Shown here: in pieces, positions 7,628-16,792 of the stretch
Position numbering within the stretch: position 1 is the stretch's first letter
How the letters are laid out: each line of letters opens with the position of its first letter
Origin: a candidate division KSB1 bacterium
GTDB lineage: Bacteria; Zhuqueibacterota; Zhuqueibacteria; JANLFK01; Oleimicrobiaceae
DNA length: 64,000 bases
Assembly: GCA_024655945.1 (NCBI GenBank)
Contig: JANLFK010000003.1
Span: 124,001-188,000, forward strand
Direction of reading: 5' to 3'
The notes under the pieces: model-generated
What the model was told of the DNA's origin: nothing
Database searches by the model: none
The model's input: only the letters and a program-made list of their open reading frames with translations
Made by a program: the position numbers and the translations under genes

Positions 7628-8692
7628 TCAATAACGACCGTACTTCTCCACCAATTGCATGGCACCACAGTAGTTGGCAAAGCTCACGTCATCGGGCACG
7701 CTATGGTCCGAGTGGTAGATGTATGCTCCATCGCTCTTGGCCACGGCGAACTTGGTGCTGATCTCCTTCTCCAAGGGCGCGAGGTCCCCCAAGGCCATCA
7801 GCCGCACGTCGATGCCCCCCATCAAGGCTAAGCGCTCGCCGTAGAGCCTCTTCAGCTCCACCAAGTCCATGCCTGCCTTCACTTCTAAGGGCTGCAAGCA
7901 GTCGCACCCAGCCTTGATGAGGTCTGGGATCAGAGGCTTCACACAGCCACAGCTGTGCAGGATAACCCTCAAACCTTTCCCGTGAAAGAAGTCAACGATC
8001 TTCTTGTGAAAGGGAAAGAGCAGTTCGCGGTACATTCGCGGGGAAAAGAGAGGCCCATTGCGGTAGCCCATGTCGTCGTAAAGGAAGGCTCCGTCGAAAT
8101 CAAAGCCGCCTCCGAGCATCTCCTCGGCGCCATCGATGAGCAACTGCACGCCGGTGGCGAAGATGTCGCGCACCCATTCGGGGTCGTCGAGCATGGCCAT
8201 GAGCAGCCGCTCGCTGCCCACGATGCCCTGGGAGCGGTCATACCCCATGGCTCCGGCGAAGTGGCAAAACCAGCCGGCTTCCTTGTCGGCCCTGAAGCGC
8301 GTCAGCCCCGAGGCCCAGTCTATCCTCCTGTCGTTCCACCTGAGCAGCGGTTTGTACTCTTCCCAGCTGCGGCGGTCCTTGACGGCAAAGTCTAAGTAAC
8401 CGGGGGTGGAAGTGGCATTCTTCCAGTTCTTGACGGTTGCACCCAGACTGTTGCGCACGACCCGGTACTCATCGGTCTCCTCCAGCACCACCTCCGGCAG
8501 CTGGAAGGAGATGTCAAAGTCATACCCGCGGAACGCATAGCCAAAGTGCTCCACCGGGCTAACACCTTCGGGCAAACCTTCGCGATGCCAGCGGGCGATG
8601 GTGGTCTCCCACGGCGAATCGTGAATGGGAACCCTGTCAGGCTTCCGATGTTGGAGCGCGCAGAGCACGCGCTCCCGGGGTGTCATCTGCAT
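7628..8692 (-). CDS. Uroporphyrinogen decarboxylase-family protein (likely corrinoid-type methyltransferase branch)
   Basis: A 354-residue TIM-barrel protein. It opens with 'TPRERVLCALQHRKPDRVP', the standard start of non-heme UroD-family members, and has the H-S-C-G metal-binding segment ('RVILHSCGCVKPLIPDLI', about residue 235) followed by 'LQPLEVKAGMD'. True HemE enzymes lack this start and keep different active-site residues. This branch includes MtaA/CmuA-like methyltransferases and many uncharacterised proteins in glycan or aromatic catabolism clusters. Its neighbours (hydroxyacid dehydrogenase, GH172-like enzyme) favour a catabolic role, which is inference. Confidence 0.8.
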   Translation of the reverse strand: MQMTPRERVLCALQHRKPDRVPIHDSPWETTIARWHREGLPEGVSPVEHFGYAFRGYDFDISFQLPEVVLEETDEYRVVRNSLGATVKNWKNATSTPGYLDFAVKDRRSWEEYKPLLRWNDRRIDWASGLTRFRADKEAGWFCHFAGAMGYDRSQGIVGSERLLMAMLDDPEWVRDIFATGVQLLIDGAEEMLGGGFDFDGAFLYDDMGYRNGPLFSPRMYRELLFPFHKKIVDFFHGKGLRVILHSCGCVKPLIPDLIKAGCDCLQPLEVKAGMDLVELKRLYGERLALMGGIDVRLMALGDLAPLEKEISTKFAVAKSDGAYIYHSDHSVPDDVSFANYCGAMQLVEKYGRY

Positions 8693-8719
8693 TACAGCCT
8701 CATCTGTGGTGAAGTGCGG

Positions 8720-10489
8720 CTACTGGCCCTGTTTGCGCAAGAACTCTTCCAAGCCGTCAAACACCGCCTTGGCCATCTGTTCGACGAAGGAGTCGTTCAT
8801 CAGCAGCATCTCGTCCTCGGGGTTGGACATGAAGGCTCCCTCCACCAGGAAGTAGAGCATGTCTGTCTGACGAGTGATGAAATAGGTGGAGTAGATCTTG
8901 CCGAATCCCGCCAGCCCAATCTGGCGCAGCTTCGGGTAGACGGTCCAGGCGAGGTCCTGGCTGTGCGGCTGCGTGTAGTAGGTGCTGGTGCCGCGCATCA
9001 TCGGGTCAGCACCTTCGCCCACGGAATTGTTGTGCATCATCACGAAGATGTGGCCACGGGCCTGTTGGGCAATCTGCACGCGTTCTTTGAGGCTGAGGGT
9101 GCTGTCGTCCTCACGGGTGAGCACCACCCGAGCTCCGGCATTACGCAGCATGCTGGCCAGCATCTTTGCCCACTTGAGGTTGACGTCCTTTTCCATGATC
9201 CCTGTGGGGCTGATGGCGCCAGGTTCGTCGCCGCCATGGCCGGGGTCCAAAACGAAGGTGAGTCCGGCGACCGGGCTGGAGGGCGGCTTGGCAATCTGGG
9301 GCGCGCGGCGCACTTCTACCACCAGTCCGCGCTCTCCATAGCCGACCGTGTAGCCCCATTGCTGTTTCTGATTCAGCTCAACCCTCAGGCGATAGACACC
9401 CTCTGCAGGCTGCGTCCAGCTCACGCGCTCGATGACAACCTGCTTCTCTGGGTACGTCAGCCATTGCGGGCCCTGGTGGGCGCCATACAGGTAGATGTCC
9501 AGCCAAGCCGGCCGCAGGCTCTGCTCCACGCGGAAGGGCACTTTGCCGGTCATGTCCAAGACTAGCTGCACACGGTCATCCAGCACGCTACAGGTCATTG
9601 AGCTCACCACGGCGCGGGGCACGCTCGTCCCGAGAGGCAGCATGCGCAGGTTGCTGGCGTCAAGCCAGGCTACATCCTGGGGTGAGAGACGGGCGCGGTA
9701 GCGACTCCCGATCTTGCCGGTCACTTCCACGCGCATGCCTGCCGGCAGGGTCCAGATGATAGCTCCCCCTTGCGGTGCGTTCCACATGGCAGCCTCGGAG
9801 GTGAGCTGGGCCACGAGGGGCACGGCACTGTCCAACACCGAGATGGTGCCCTTCGTCTCCACCTTCGCCTTCTTGCCGTCTACGCCACGCAGCTCGTACC
9901 TGACTGGCGTGGGCCGGAGAGACCGCTCGGCCTTTATCCTGATCACTGCCTGGTAGATGCCCACCATGCCCTCTGCCTCCTCCGGAGGCAACTCCACCAT
10001 GGAGAGGTCTTTGCACAGATGGTCGATGCTACACCTGGCGCTCCCGCCCGGACTCCCCTTGAAGCGCAGGCGGAGCAGGTCGCCGTTCTCCAACACCATG
10101 TCCACGGCGGGCTCAACGAGGTTGGTGTCGATCTGTGTGGGGGAGGACGGCGAAACCTGCAGCGGCGGAATTCGATAGATGGACAGGGTATCGGCGGCAC
10201 CTTGCCCATTGGCCTCGCCCTGAATCACCACCTGGTTGAGCCCCGGGGATAGCAAGACACGATCGACGAAGGCGCCGCTCGGATAGACGCGCACCTGATG
10301 GTCGTTTACGCTGACCTTGGCCGTGGGCAGTGTGCTGCCGGCAATGCGCAGGCGCGGGACGCTGACGGTGTCGCTTCGCGCCGGAAAAGTGATCTTCAGC
10401 AATGCGCCCTGCTTCGCCTGATCGATTTGGCCAAAAGCTAAGGTGCACCATGCGGCAAGTGCAACAACTCCGATAGTCATGTTCCTCAT
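8720..10489 (-). CDS. N-acetylmuramoyl-L-alanine amidase, multidomain (AmiC-like)
   Basis: A 589-residue exported zinc amidase that cuts between MurNAc and the stem peptide. Order: signal peptide (1-20), an Ig-like beta domain ('RIAGSTLPTAKVSVNDHQV'), a beta-rich middle, an SH3-like segment (about 235-285), an AMIN-like region (about 300-390), then the Amidase_3 domain from about 410. The catalytic features are present: 'LDPGHGGDEPG', Glu in 'GIMEKDVNLKWA', 'MMHNNS', and the late Glu in 'FLVEGAFMSNPEDE'. The start ATG has AGGAAGG just upstream. The gene follows the GH172-like gene by 33 bases and is probably in the same unit. Confidence 0.9.
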   Translation of the reverse strand: MRNMTIGVVALAAWCTLAFGQIDQAKQGALLKITFPARSDTVSVPRLRIAGSTLPTAKVSVNDHQVRVYPSGAFVDRVLLSPGLNQVVIQGEANGQGAADTLSIYRIPPLQVSPSSPTQIDTNLVEPAVDMVLENGDLLRLRFKGSPGGSARCSIDHLCKDLSMVELPPEEAEGMVGIYQAVIRIKAERSLRPTPVRYELRGVDGKKAKVETKGTISVLDSAVPLVAQLTSEAAMWNAPQGGAIIWTLPAGMRVEVTGKIGSRYRARLSPQDVAWLDASNLRMLPLGTSVPRAVVSSMTCSVLDDRVQLVLDMTGKVPFRVEQSLRPAWLDIYLYGAHQGPQWLTYPEKQVVIERVSWTQPAEGVYRLRVELNQKQQWGYTVGYGERGLVVEVRRAPQIAKPPSSPVAGLTFVLDPGHGGDEPGAISPTGIMEKDVNLKWAKMLASMLRNAGARVVLTREDDSTLSLKERVQIAQQARGHIFVMMHNNSVGEGADPMMRGTSTYYTQPHSQDLAWTVYPKLRQIGLAGFGKIYSTYFITRQTDMLYFLVEGAFMSNPEDEMLLMNDSFVEQMAKAVFDGLEEFLRKQGQ

Positions 10490-10522
10490 CGTTCCTTCCT
10501 CGCAGCAAGATGAGCGGGTTTT

Positions 10523-12502
10523 TCACTTCGGCGTAGTGCTGAACAAGAGTTCGCCTTCAGGATCTGGGATGCGCAGGTAGAAACCCCAGAAACCGAGCAC
10601 GTCCACCACTTTCACCAGCAGTTTGTTCCACCCGGCCTGGAGTTGCACCGCCACCTGATCCTGGTCAGGTGATGGGGGGCGCAGCGCTGGATTATGAACC
10701 ACCAGCACATCGTTCACCCAGAGGCGCACACCGTCGTCACTGCCGATCAACACGGGGACAGTCCGCGGCTTAGGGGAGTAGACGTAAGTCAAGGCGTAAG
10801 CAGCGGTGTAGTCGTTGGGCGTCAGCAGCGCGTCCATGTTCACAAAGCCGGTGGAGTCGGCCCGTACGTTCTGCCAGGAGATGGGCTTGCCGCCCTTGCC
10901 GGTGTAGGTTGCGGAGAGGTCGATCTCCCGCTCTGGCGGCCAAGCGGTGAGCAGGCCATAGGCCCCATCCTCCTCTGCGCCGGCGTCGAAGGGCCCGATG
11001 AGCAGCCACTCCTCCACGAACTGCCTGCGTGGCCGCAGCAGGATGCAATCCAAGCCGATGTCCTGGCCGCTCGCCGTAGTCGCCCGCCCCACGCTGGCCA
11101 GCACAAGAAAGTGCTCGCCCTGGGGCAGCTTCACGTCCCGGAGTTCCACCGCACCGGCGTGCGTCGTTTCGGGGGCGTACCCGTCAAACACAACCTCCTG
11201 AGGGTGCCCGGCCAGGGCTATGCGCACCTGGCCGTACGCCGGGCCCTTGGTCATGAAGCAGCAGACGTCATAGCGGTCCGACATGGCAACCGGAAAAGTC
11301 ACTGCGACCTGGTCACCAGTCGCCAGGCCCGTGCATGCCAGCTGTTTGCCGTTGCTCCACTCGGCGCCGTGGGTGGTCATCTCCTCTGCGCGGAGCACAA
11401 CCTTTTCCCGATCACCAACCAGGACCTGCGCTGCCAGATCCTCTGCCTCGACGACCCCCGGCGGCACAATCACCCTAAGAGGGATGCGCGCCTTGGGCGG
11501 CGGCAGCGGCGTTAAGGGCTTATGCGGTTCCCTCTGATACCAGAAGGCGACGCTACTGTAGTCGCTGGGCACCTCATTGCCGTGACCGTGTTCAATGGTC
11601 GCCAGGAGGCTACGGCGAAACGGGATGGCATCGCCAACATGAAAGCGATATGCCACCACCTTGGCCTGCTCCTCATCTTTGATGATACAGCCATGCAGCG
11701 CGCCAGGGTACGTACCGCGATTGAAATACCAGCCACTGGTAAAATAGTCCTCTGTGCCGGTGCCATAGATCGAAGGCGTGGTTTCTCCGTCTACGTAGAT
11801 CATTTCGTCCCCCTCAAGGAACGTGATGTCCCCGCTGCGCCCTTGCATGTTGAGGATGCACCCCACAAAGTGGCCGTACCCCTCTGCGTCGAGGATGGTG
11901 TAGTTCTTGCCAGCTGCTGTTTGCGCCTCGCGCCGCCAGTAGGCGTGGAACCGGCCGACGTTCTTCTCCAGCTTGTCCACCTCCTGGTAGTCGATGTGAT
12001 AGTAGAAGGAATCAATGTCATAGTCCGTCTCATTTGTTACCTCGATGCGCGCCCGGCGGGCAAAGGGCATGGGAAAGTAGCAGTAGTAGCCGCCACTGGA
12101 CATGCCCAGCAAGAGCGAGGTGTAGTGGGTGTAGGCGAAGCCTGTCCCGAAAAAATCGCCGACAGGGCAGAGCACGCTGGGGGAGCTTTCGTCGTCCCAG
12201 TACATGCGCAGCACGATGCGCCGCAGGAAGTATGGGTCGCGCGAAGCGATGGTCAGCCAAATGCGCGTGATTACGCCGGCGCCCTTGATATCCGCCAGCA
12301 CGGCGGTCTGCCCGCGGGGGATGACCAGGCGATCGGCATTGCCACCGGTGGTGTCGAAACTGGAGATTTGCCGCAGCCGGCTCTGCTTGAAGTAGGGGAG
12401 CCTTCCCAGCGAAAAGTCCTCCACCCGTGCCTGGGCCAGCACCCAGTGCGGAAGAACCACCAGCGCGAGAAGGCCTGTCGCCCACAACAGATGCTTTTTC
12501 AT
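10523..12502 (-). CDS. Secreted DUF2961/GH172-like glycoside hydrolase
   Basis: A 659-residue exported protein (signal peptide 'LLWATGLLALVVLPHWVLAQA'). Residues about 25-340 form the DUF2961 (GH172-like) domain, with a 'SSFDTTGGNADRL' start and the acidic 'YGTGTEDYFTSGWYF' motif. That Glu aligns with the catalytic acid reported for GH172 enzymes acting on fructofuranose or arabinofuranose linkages. The C-terminal 300 residues are beta-rich, with a carbohydrate-binding-like segment and a PA14-like 'IGSDDGVRLWVND' motif. I chose the ATG at 12500-12502: AAGGAGG precedes it and the signal peptide begins there. The exact sugar cannot be read from sequence. Confidence 0.8.
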   Translation of the reverse strand: MKKHLLWATGLLALVVLPHWVLAQARVEDFSLGRLPYFKQSRLRQISSFDTTGGNADRLVIPRGQTAVLADIKGAGVITRIWLTIASRDPYFLRRIVLRMYWDDESSPSVLCPVGDFFGTGFAYTHYTSLLLGMSSGGYYCYFPMPFARRARIEVTNETDYDIDSFYYHIDYQEVDKLEKNVGRFHAYWRREAQTAAGKNYTILDAEGYGHFVGCILNMQGRSGDITFLEGDEMIYVDGETTPSIYGTGTEDYFTSGWYFNRGTYPGALHGCIIKDEEQAKVVAYRFHVGDAIPFRRSLLATIEHGHGNEVPSDYSSVAFWYQREPHKPLTPLPPPKARIPLRVIVPPGVVEAEDLAAQVLVGDREKVVLRAEEMTTHGAEWSNGKQLACTGLATGDQVAVTFPVAMSDRYDVCCFMTKGPAYGQVRIALAGHPQEVVFDGYAPETTHAGAVELRDVKLPQGEHFLVLASVGRATTASGQDIGLDCILLRPRRQFVEEWLLIGPFDAGAEEDGAYGLLTAWPPEREIDLSATYTGKGGKPISWQNVRADSTGFVNMDALLTPNDYTAAYALTYVYSPKPRTVPVLIGSDDGVRLWVNDVLVVHNPALRPPSPDQDQVAVQLQAGWNKLLVKVVDVLGFWGFYLRIPDPEGELLFSTTPK

Positions 12503-12536
12503 TGCCGCCACCTCCTTTGAACCATTGCAAGAAGGG

Positions 12537-13466
12537 CTACCACAGCGCGCCTCGGTACTCCTCGAAGCCCCGGTGCAGACCAAGACGCCGGGCCAATGCG
12601 ATTACCCCGGCAACCTCCTTGGGGCTCACGGCGCGCGCAATTTCCGGGAACTGGTGCGCCCGATAGCACGGGCGATATTGCGCCATGATGTTCACGTAGG
12701 AATCCGCGGAGAGCTCCTCGACGATGAAACGCAGCACCGCCTCGGAGCCGGCAACCCCGTTGGGTATCACCAGATGGCGGATGAGCAATCCGCGATAGGC
12801 GATGCCCAGCGCGTCCACCTTCAGCTCCCCCACCTGGCGATGCATCTCCCGCAGCGCCTGCTTGTTCACGGCAAAGTAATCAGGCGCGTCGCAGTAGCGT
12901 GCTGCCCACGATTGGTCACCGAACTTGGCGTCGGGCATGTAGATGTCAAAGATGCCCTCCAGGAGCCGGATAGTCTCCACGGCCTCGTACCCGCCGCAGT
13001 TGTAGACCAGCGGCACATTGAGTCCACCTTGGATTGCCAATGGCAGCGCCTCGACAATCTGCGGCACGAAATGAGTCGGGGTCACAAAGTTGATGTTGTG
13101 GCACCCTGCGCGCTGCAGGGCAAGCATCATCTCGGCCAGCGCCTGGGGCGAGACCTCGCGCCCTTCGCCGCCGTGGCTTATCTCCCAATTCTGGCAGAAC
13201 ACACAGCGCAGGTTGCAATGGGCCAGAAAGATGGTGCCGGAACCGTGCATGCCGACCAGCGGCACTTCTTCGCCGCAATGCGGGAAGGCACTGGAGACTA
13301 CCGCCGCTTTCCCCGCTTTGCAGTAGCCGACCTCCCCTGCCAGGCGATCAACCCCACACCGCCGGGCACACAGGGCGCATGAGCGCAAGACGGCCCGCAG
13401 GGCGACGATGCGCTCCTCCAGCTTGCCGCGCTCATAAAGCGCCAAGTACGAAGGTCTGTACTCCAT
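12537..13466 (-). CDS. PflX-type radical SAM protein
   Basis: A 309-residue radical SAM protein. The 4Fe-4S motif C84-x3-C88-x2-C91 sits in 'AHCNLRCVFCQNWE'. An N-terminal cluster of cysteines (C30, C33, C37, C49) in 'SCALCARRCGVDRLAGEVGYC' is typical of the PflX family, uncharacterised relatives of pyruvate formate-lyase activase. No glycyl radical enzyme is adjacent, so the target is unknown. The start at 13466 begins the conserved 'YERGKLEERI' region. This start lies inside the 3' end of the upstream DUF123 gene (35-base overlap), suggesting translational coupling. Confidence 0.8.
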   Translation of the reverse strand: MEYRPSYLALYERGKLEERIVALRAVLRSCALCARRCGVDRLAGEVGYCKAGKAAVVSSAFPHCGEEVPLVGMHGSGTIFLAHCNLRCVFCQNWEISHGGEGREVSPQALAEMMLALQRAGCHNINFVTPTHFVPQIVEALPLAIQGGLNVPLVYNCGGYEAVETIRLLEGIFDIYMPDAKFGDQSWAARYCDAPDYFAVNKQALREMHRQVGELKVDALGIAYRGLLIRHLVIPNGVAGSEAVLRFIVEELSADSYVNIMAQYRPCYRAHQFPEIARAVSPKEVAGVIALARRLGLHRGFEEYRGALW

Positions 13467-14007
13467 CCTGCGCCTCGTTGCGCAACAAGTCAACCGGCAG
13501 GAAATCCCTCTCGGCGAGCCGCAAGAGGTGGCTCTCACAACCCGAGCTGCAGTCAGAAGCACCGAAACCAGGCAGCACTGGCAGGCACCCCCTTTCCTGT
13601 AGGTATTTTCGCAGCATGCATTCGCTCTGGTCTGCGGACAGCACTACGCCTAAGACAGTCGCCGCCCTGGCGCTAGTCAGATAATCGATGTGCCAGCGCC
13701 GGACCTTCTGACGGCGCACGTGCCGCGCCACCCTTCGCGCCATCCCACGTCTGGCACTGCCCACGTAGAGATAATGACCTGGTTCAAGCCGGCATCGCCC
13801 CAACTTGCCGACGAGACCGGCGAAGGGGCGCCTCAGCCGCACCACTAAGACATAGCTCACCGCCGTCCGCAGCGCTGCAGAGCGCAGGGCGCCTGTTGCG
13901 ATCGCCTGAGCGGTGAGCCAGACCAGGCGCAATGCACCCCGCTCTGCAGCCGCACCGGCAACTCCGGGGCGCCAGGTGTGTTTAGTTGGGCACTCCGCCC
14001 GGAACAT
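13432..14007 (-). CDS. DUF123 (GIY-YIG-fold) protein
   Basis: The core 'SYVLVVRLRRPF...GRCRLEPGHYLYVGSA' followed by 'RVARHVRRQKVRRWHIDYL' is the DUF123 signature, a GIY-YIG-related fold with a WHIDYL motif. Members include stand-alone proteins and fusions to endonuclease III; activity is unproven. The start is uncertain. The ATG at 14007 has AGGGG eight bases upstream and gives 191 residues. A TTG at 14082 would add 25 residues. The 3' end overlaps the radical SAM gene by 35 bases. Confidence 0.7.
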   Translation of the reverse strand: MFRAECPTKHTWRPGVAGAAAERGALRLVWLTAQAIATGALRSAALRTAVSYVLVVRLRRPFAGLVGKLGRCRLEPGHYLYVGSARRGMARRVARHVRRQKVRRWHIDYLTSARAATVLGVVLSADQSECMLRKYLQERGCLPVLPGFGASDCSSGCESHLLRLAERDFLPVDLLRNEAQDGVQTFVLGAL

Positions 14008-14096
14008 TCGAGAGCCCCTGTCCACGAACCTCCATGCTTGGCCAAAGCCCCCGAGCGGGCGTGCTGGCCCGGCGCGAGGCAATTAGCTCCGGCCTC

Positions 14097-15299
14097 TCAG
14101 AGGTAGAGAAGGTGCCAGCCAGCGCGAGGATGTATGCGCACCGTCGGCGCCGGCATGTGCACGATGTTGAGCGTCTCAGCAACCGTGCGCAACACGGAGC
14201 TCCGGAAGTGGACCTTTCTGAGGTCAAGATCCAAGGCCAGGTACACTTCCTTGCGGCCGCCGATCTTGTCTGTCGTCCCGTAGCCCACCGCGACGTCCAC
14301 CACGTCCGGCCAGTATCGGCGGACCACCTGGGGCAGCAACAGGTGGGCGTCCAGACATAGCCAGAAGGTCATTCCGGCATAGTCCTCGACCATGTACCTG
14401 CCGTAGCACGGGTCGCCAGACGGATGATAGCTCCATTTGATATTCACCCTCTGCAGGCGCGGATGGCGACGCTGCAGAATGGGAAAGGCTGCCCCTGCTT
14501 CGTTCGCCAACAGATCCCCAAGGCTGAAACCCCATTCGGCGAAGAAGCCGTCATAAAGCTCAATTTCCAGCATGAGGAGCGAGGCGAGAGCGAACCCTGC
14601 CCAGTCGGCTTGGTTCTCGGACAACCCCACCCACCTGGCCGTGGCAGCACCGTACCGTGAGAGCAGGCTGGCGCTGTAGAGGTGGCCGCACTTATCCACA
14701 TGGTGCCAGAGGCTGTCGTCGAAGCCGAGGTCATAGGACCCGCTGGTGCGCCGCCAACCCCGGTAGAGGTGAAAACGCGTGCGCGGGTGGTCCCACCACA
14801 CCTTGTGGAAATGGGCGTAGGCGGCAGTGTTGGCGGCCACCAGTCCAGCCGCGGCGAGCACAAGCCTTTGCAGCCTGAGGTCGGGCAGGCGTGGCTCACC
14901 GCCGCCCATGGAGGGCAAAAGCCCCGCGCTGCTGTCGCTGCGAACGACGGACCGCTTCTCTGCCGAGAACCCCAGGGAAGCGGGGACGAGCGCCGCCTTG
15001 TGGCTCGTGGACACCTGCGGCTCGCCTCGTTGCCTGGCCGTGGGCGCTTGCGCCAGCGCCTCTCCCTTCGCCAGCAGGGCAAACCCGAGGAGCAGCAGAA
15101 GCGCGAGACTGCGGAGCACGCAGGCCAACCGCCAGGCGCCTTGCCATTCGCCTACGGGCGTCGCGCAGTTGCTGCCTTCCCCTCCAGCCACCGGCCTGGG
15201 CACCTCGGGAGCGCGCCATGCATCAGTGGCGCGGCGCGGGCAAACTCTGCGGCGCCTTGAGGGCCAGAGCAGGACGGCAGAAGAATCCCGCTTGCTCAC
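14097..15299 (-). CDS. DUF2279 membrane-associated protein
   Basis: A 400-residue protein. A basic N-terminal extension precedes one clear transmembrane or signal segment (about residues 62-84, 'LACVLRSLALLLLLGFALLA'). The central region (about 165-290) has the DUF2279 pattern: 'HVDKCGHLYSASLLSRY', 'ADWAGFALASLLMLEIELYDGF' and 'GFSLGDLLANEAGAAF'. The family is widespread in FCB bacteria and includes YfiM-like lipoproteins; function unknown. A GTG start at 15299 is favoured by AAGGAG six bases upstream, although the long arginine-rich lead before the hydrophobic stretch is unusual and a later start is possible. Confidence 0.7.
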   Translation of the reverse strand: MSKRDSSAVLLWPSRRRRVCPRRATDAWRAPEVPRPVAGGEGSNCATPVGEWQGAWRLACVLRSLALLLLLGFALLAKGEALAQAPTARQRGEPQVSTSHKAALVPASLGFSAEKRSVVRSDSSAGLLPSMGGGEPRLPDLRLQRLVLAAAGLVAANTAAYAHFHKVWWDHPRTRFHLYRGWRRTSGSYDLGFDDSLWHHVDKCGHLYSASLLSRYGAATARWVGLSENQADWAGFALASLLMLEIELYDGFFAEWGFSLGDLLANEAGAAFPILQRRHPRLQRVNIKWSYHPSGDPCYGRYMVEDYAGMTFWLCLDAHLLLPQVVRRYWPDVVDVAVGYGTTDKIGGRKEVYLALDLDLRKVHFRSSVLRTVAETLNIVHMPAPTVRIHPRAGWHLLYL

Positions 15300-15311
15300 T
15301 CTCTACTCCTT

Positions 15312-15350
15312 GAAAAAAACGTCGGCTGCGGGGCGGCACAGCCGACGTTG
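15312..15350 (-). terminator. Rho-independent terminator
   Basis: Perfect 11-bp stem aacgtcggctg/cagccgacgtt (15318-15328 with 15339-15349), loop of 10, followed on the minus strand by a run of T (15313-15319). It ends transcription of the membrane-protein gene at 15399-16685. Confidence 0.9.
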
Positions 15351-15398
15351 TCCCACCTTGCCTCTTCCCCGATCTCCTCGGGCAAAGAGGGTTTTCGG

Positions 15399-16685
15399 CT
15401 ACTTCCTTCGCGCTCGCGGCGTCCGCGCCTTGGGTGCTGCCTTCTTGACGGCAGGTCGGCGCGCTGCGCGACGGCGAGCCGCGGGCGCCGGAGCAGGCTC
15501 CTCTTTCTTCTCCTCAGCGGCAGGCGCCGCTGCTGGAGCCTCCTCCTTCTTTGCCTCCTCTTTTTTCACCTCTTCCGGCTCTTCCTCCTCCTTGTCCTTG
15601 CGCTCCAGGAGGTTCTCCTGATCCTTGATCTTCTTGATGATGACGTACAGGAGGGTGTTGCCGATCTGCAGCACGGCCATCCCATAGGAGACCACCCACC
15701 AGGCCAGCGCGAGCATGGTCAGCGCGAACAGATAAGCCGAAATGGTGAGCGTCGCGGAGAGCCCCTTGATCGGGTAGAACTCGCGCGCGAAATAGACGTA
15801 CGGCGACAGCTTCCAATAAACCGCCCGCGCCCAGTCCTGCGAGACGAACAGCCACTTCTGCAGCAGATACTGGCCATGGCTCGCCAAGTTGATGAACTTG
15901 TCCCCAAATGACCAGGACACCGAGAAGATGGCGCACATGAGCAGGAAGGCCTGCTTCACGGCAAAGGCGAACAGGCCCATGCAGACAAGGGTGGTGACGC
16001 CGATGAGCGCTTCGTACACCACGAAGCGCCATGGCTGGCTCCACACCACCGAGAAGCTCTGGAAGACAGCCTCGAAGGCATCCTCATCGGTGGTAGCGAT
16101 GATCGCCGGCACGATGATGATCGACACTGCCAGCACCACCAGCAGGAAGAAGAGCAGCAGGGCGGAGAACATCCAGATGAAGGTGAAGAGCGAGGCACCG
16201 AGCTCACCAACGTAGGGGATGACTCGAGCGAGAAGGCCGATGACCAAGCCGCCCACCACAAAGCAGCCAGCCATCACCGCAATGGCCACCGGCGTCGACA
16301 GCACCGAGCTGGCTTTGCGCAGGGCGAAGGCAAAGGCCTCTCTCCAGGTGTAAAAATTGTTGCCCTTGAGCAGCATGTAAGAGGCCCGCGCAATGGCAGT
16401 GCTGGTGAGCAGGTAGGCGGCCAACAGGATGGCCACGCCGACGGCAAAGATGATCCACGCATACCAGTGAGCTCCGCCTGCGCCGAACAGGCACGGCAGC
16501 AGTCCGCTCTCGTTCCACGCCTCGCCCAGTCCCTTGCCGTTGGCCAGCAGGCTCAGGTATGTGAAGATGAGGTAACCTATGTAGCCGATGCCATAGCCAA
16601 CGAAGGCGATCCACATGCGCTGCATGCTGAAGCCAAGCCGCGCCGAACGAAACAGGTCCCGAAAGTCGAATCGTAGCTGCACCAT
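15399..16685 (-). CDS. Polytopic membrane protein with a histone H1-like Lys/Ala/Pro tail
   Basis: 428 residues. Residues 1-345 contain about seven hydrophobic stretches and resemble an integral membrane protein of unknown family. From about residue 350 the chain becomes cytoplasmic-like: first a charged acidic segment ('ERKDKEEEEPEEVKKEE'), then alternating Ala/Pro and Lys/Glu blocks, and a final strongly basic end ('AARRRAARRPAVKKAAPKA') ending in Arg-Lys. Such tails bind nucleic acid or polyanions in eukaryotic and bacterial H1-like proteins. The start ATG has AAGGAGGG upstream. It is a single-gene unit with its own promoter and terminator. Confidence 0.75.
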   Translation of the reverse strand: MVQLRFDFRDLFRSARLGFSMQRMWIAFVGYGIGYIGYLIFTYLSLLANGKGLGEAWNESGLLPCLFGAGGAHWYAWIIFAVGVAILLAAYLLTSTAIARASYMLLKGNNFYTWREAFAFALRKASSVLSTPVAIAVMAGCFVVGGLVIGLLARVIPYVGELGASLFTFIWMFSALLLFFLLVVLAVSIIIVPAIIATTDEDAFEAVFQSFSVVWSQPWRFVVYEALIGVTTLVCMGLFAFAVKQAFLLMCAIFSVSWSFGDKFINLASHGQYLLQKWLFVSQDWARAVYWKLSPYVYFAREFYPIKGLSATLTISAYLFALTMLALAWWVVSYGMAVLQIGNTLLYVIIKKIKDQENLLERKDKEEEEPEEVKKEEAKKEEAPAAAPAAEEKKEEPAPAPAARRRAARRPAVKKAAPKARTPRARRK

Positions 16686-16747
16686 CGCTACCCTCCTTAT
16701 CCCGTTTGTTCGCTACCGAACAGCCTTAGACCAGCGGAAACCTTAGA

Positions 16748-16776
16748 AGTTTAACAAAAAAAGCGTTCTTTGTCAA
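16748..16776 (-). promoter_or_regulatory. Sigma70-type promoter for the tailed membrane protein
   Basis: On the minus strand: TTGACA (16771-16776), 17-bp spacer, TAAACT (16748-16753). It lies about 63 bases before the start codon at 16685, with no other gene in between. Confidence 0.75.
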
Positions 16777-16792
16777 GGGAAAACCTGCCGAG

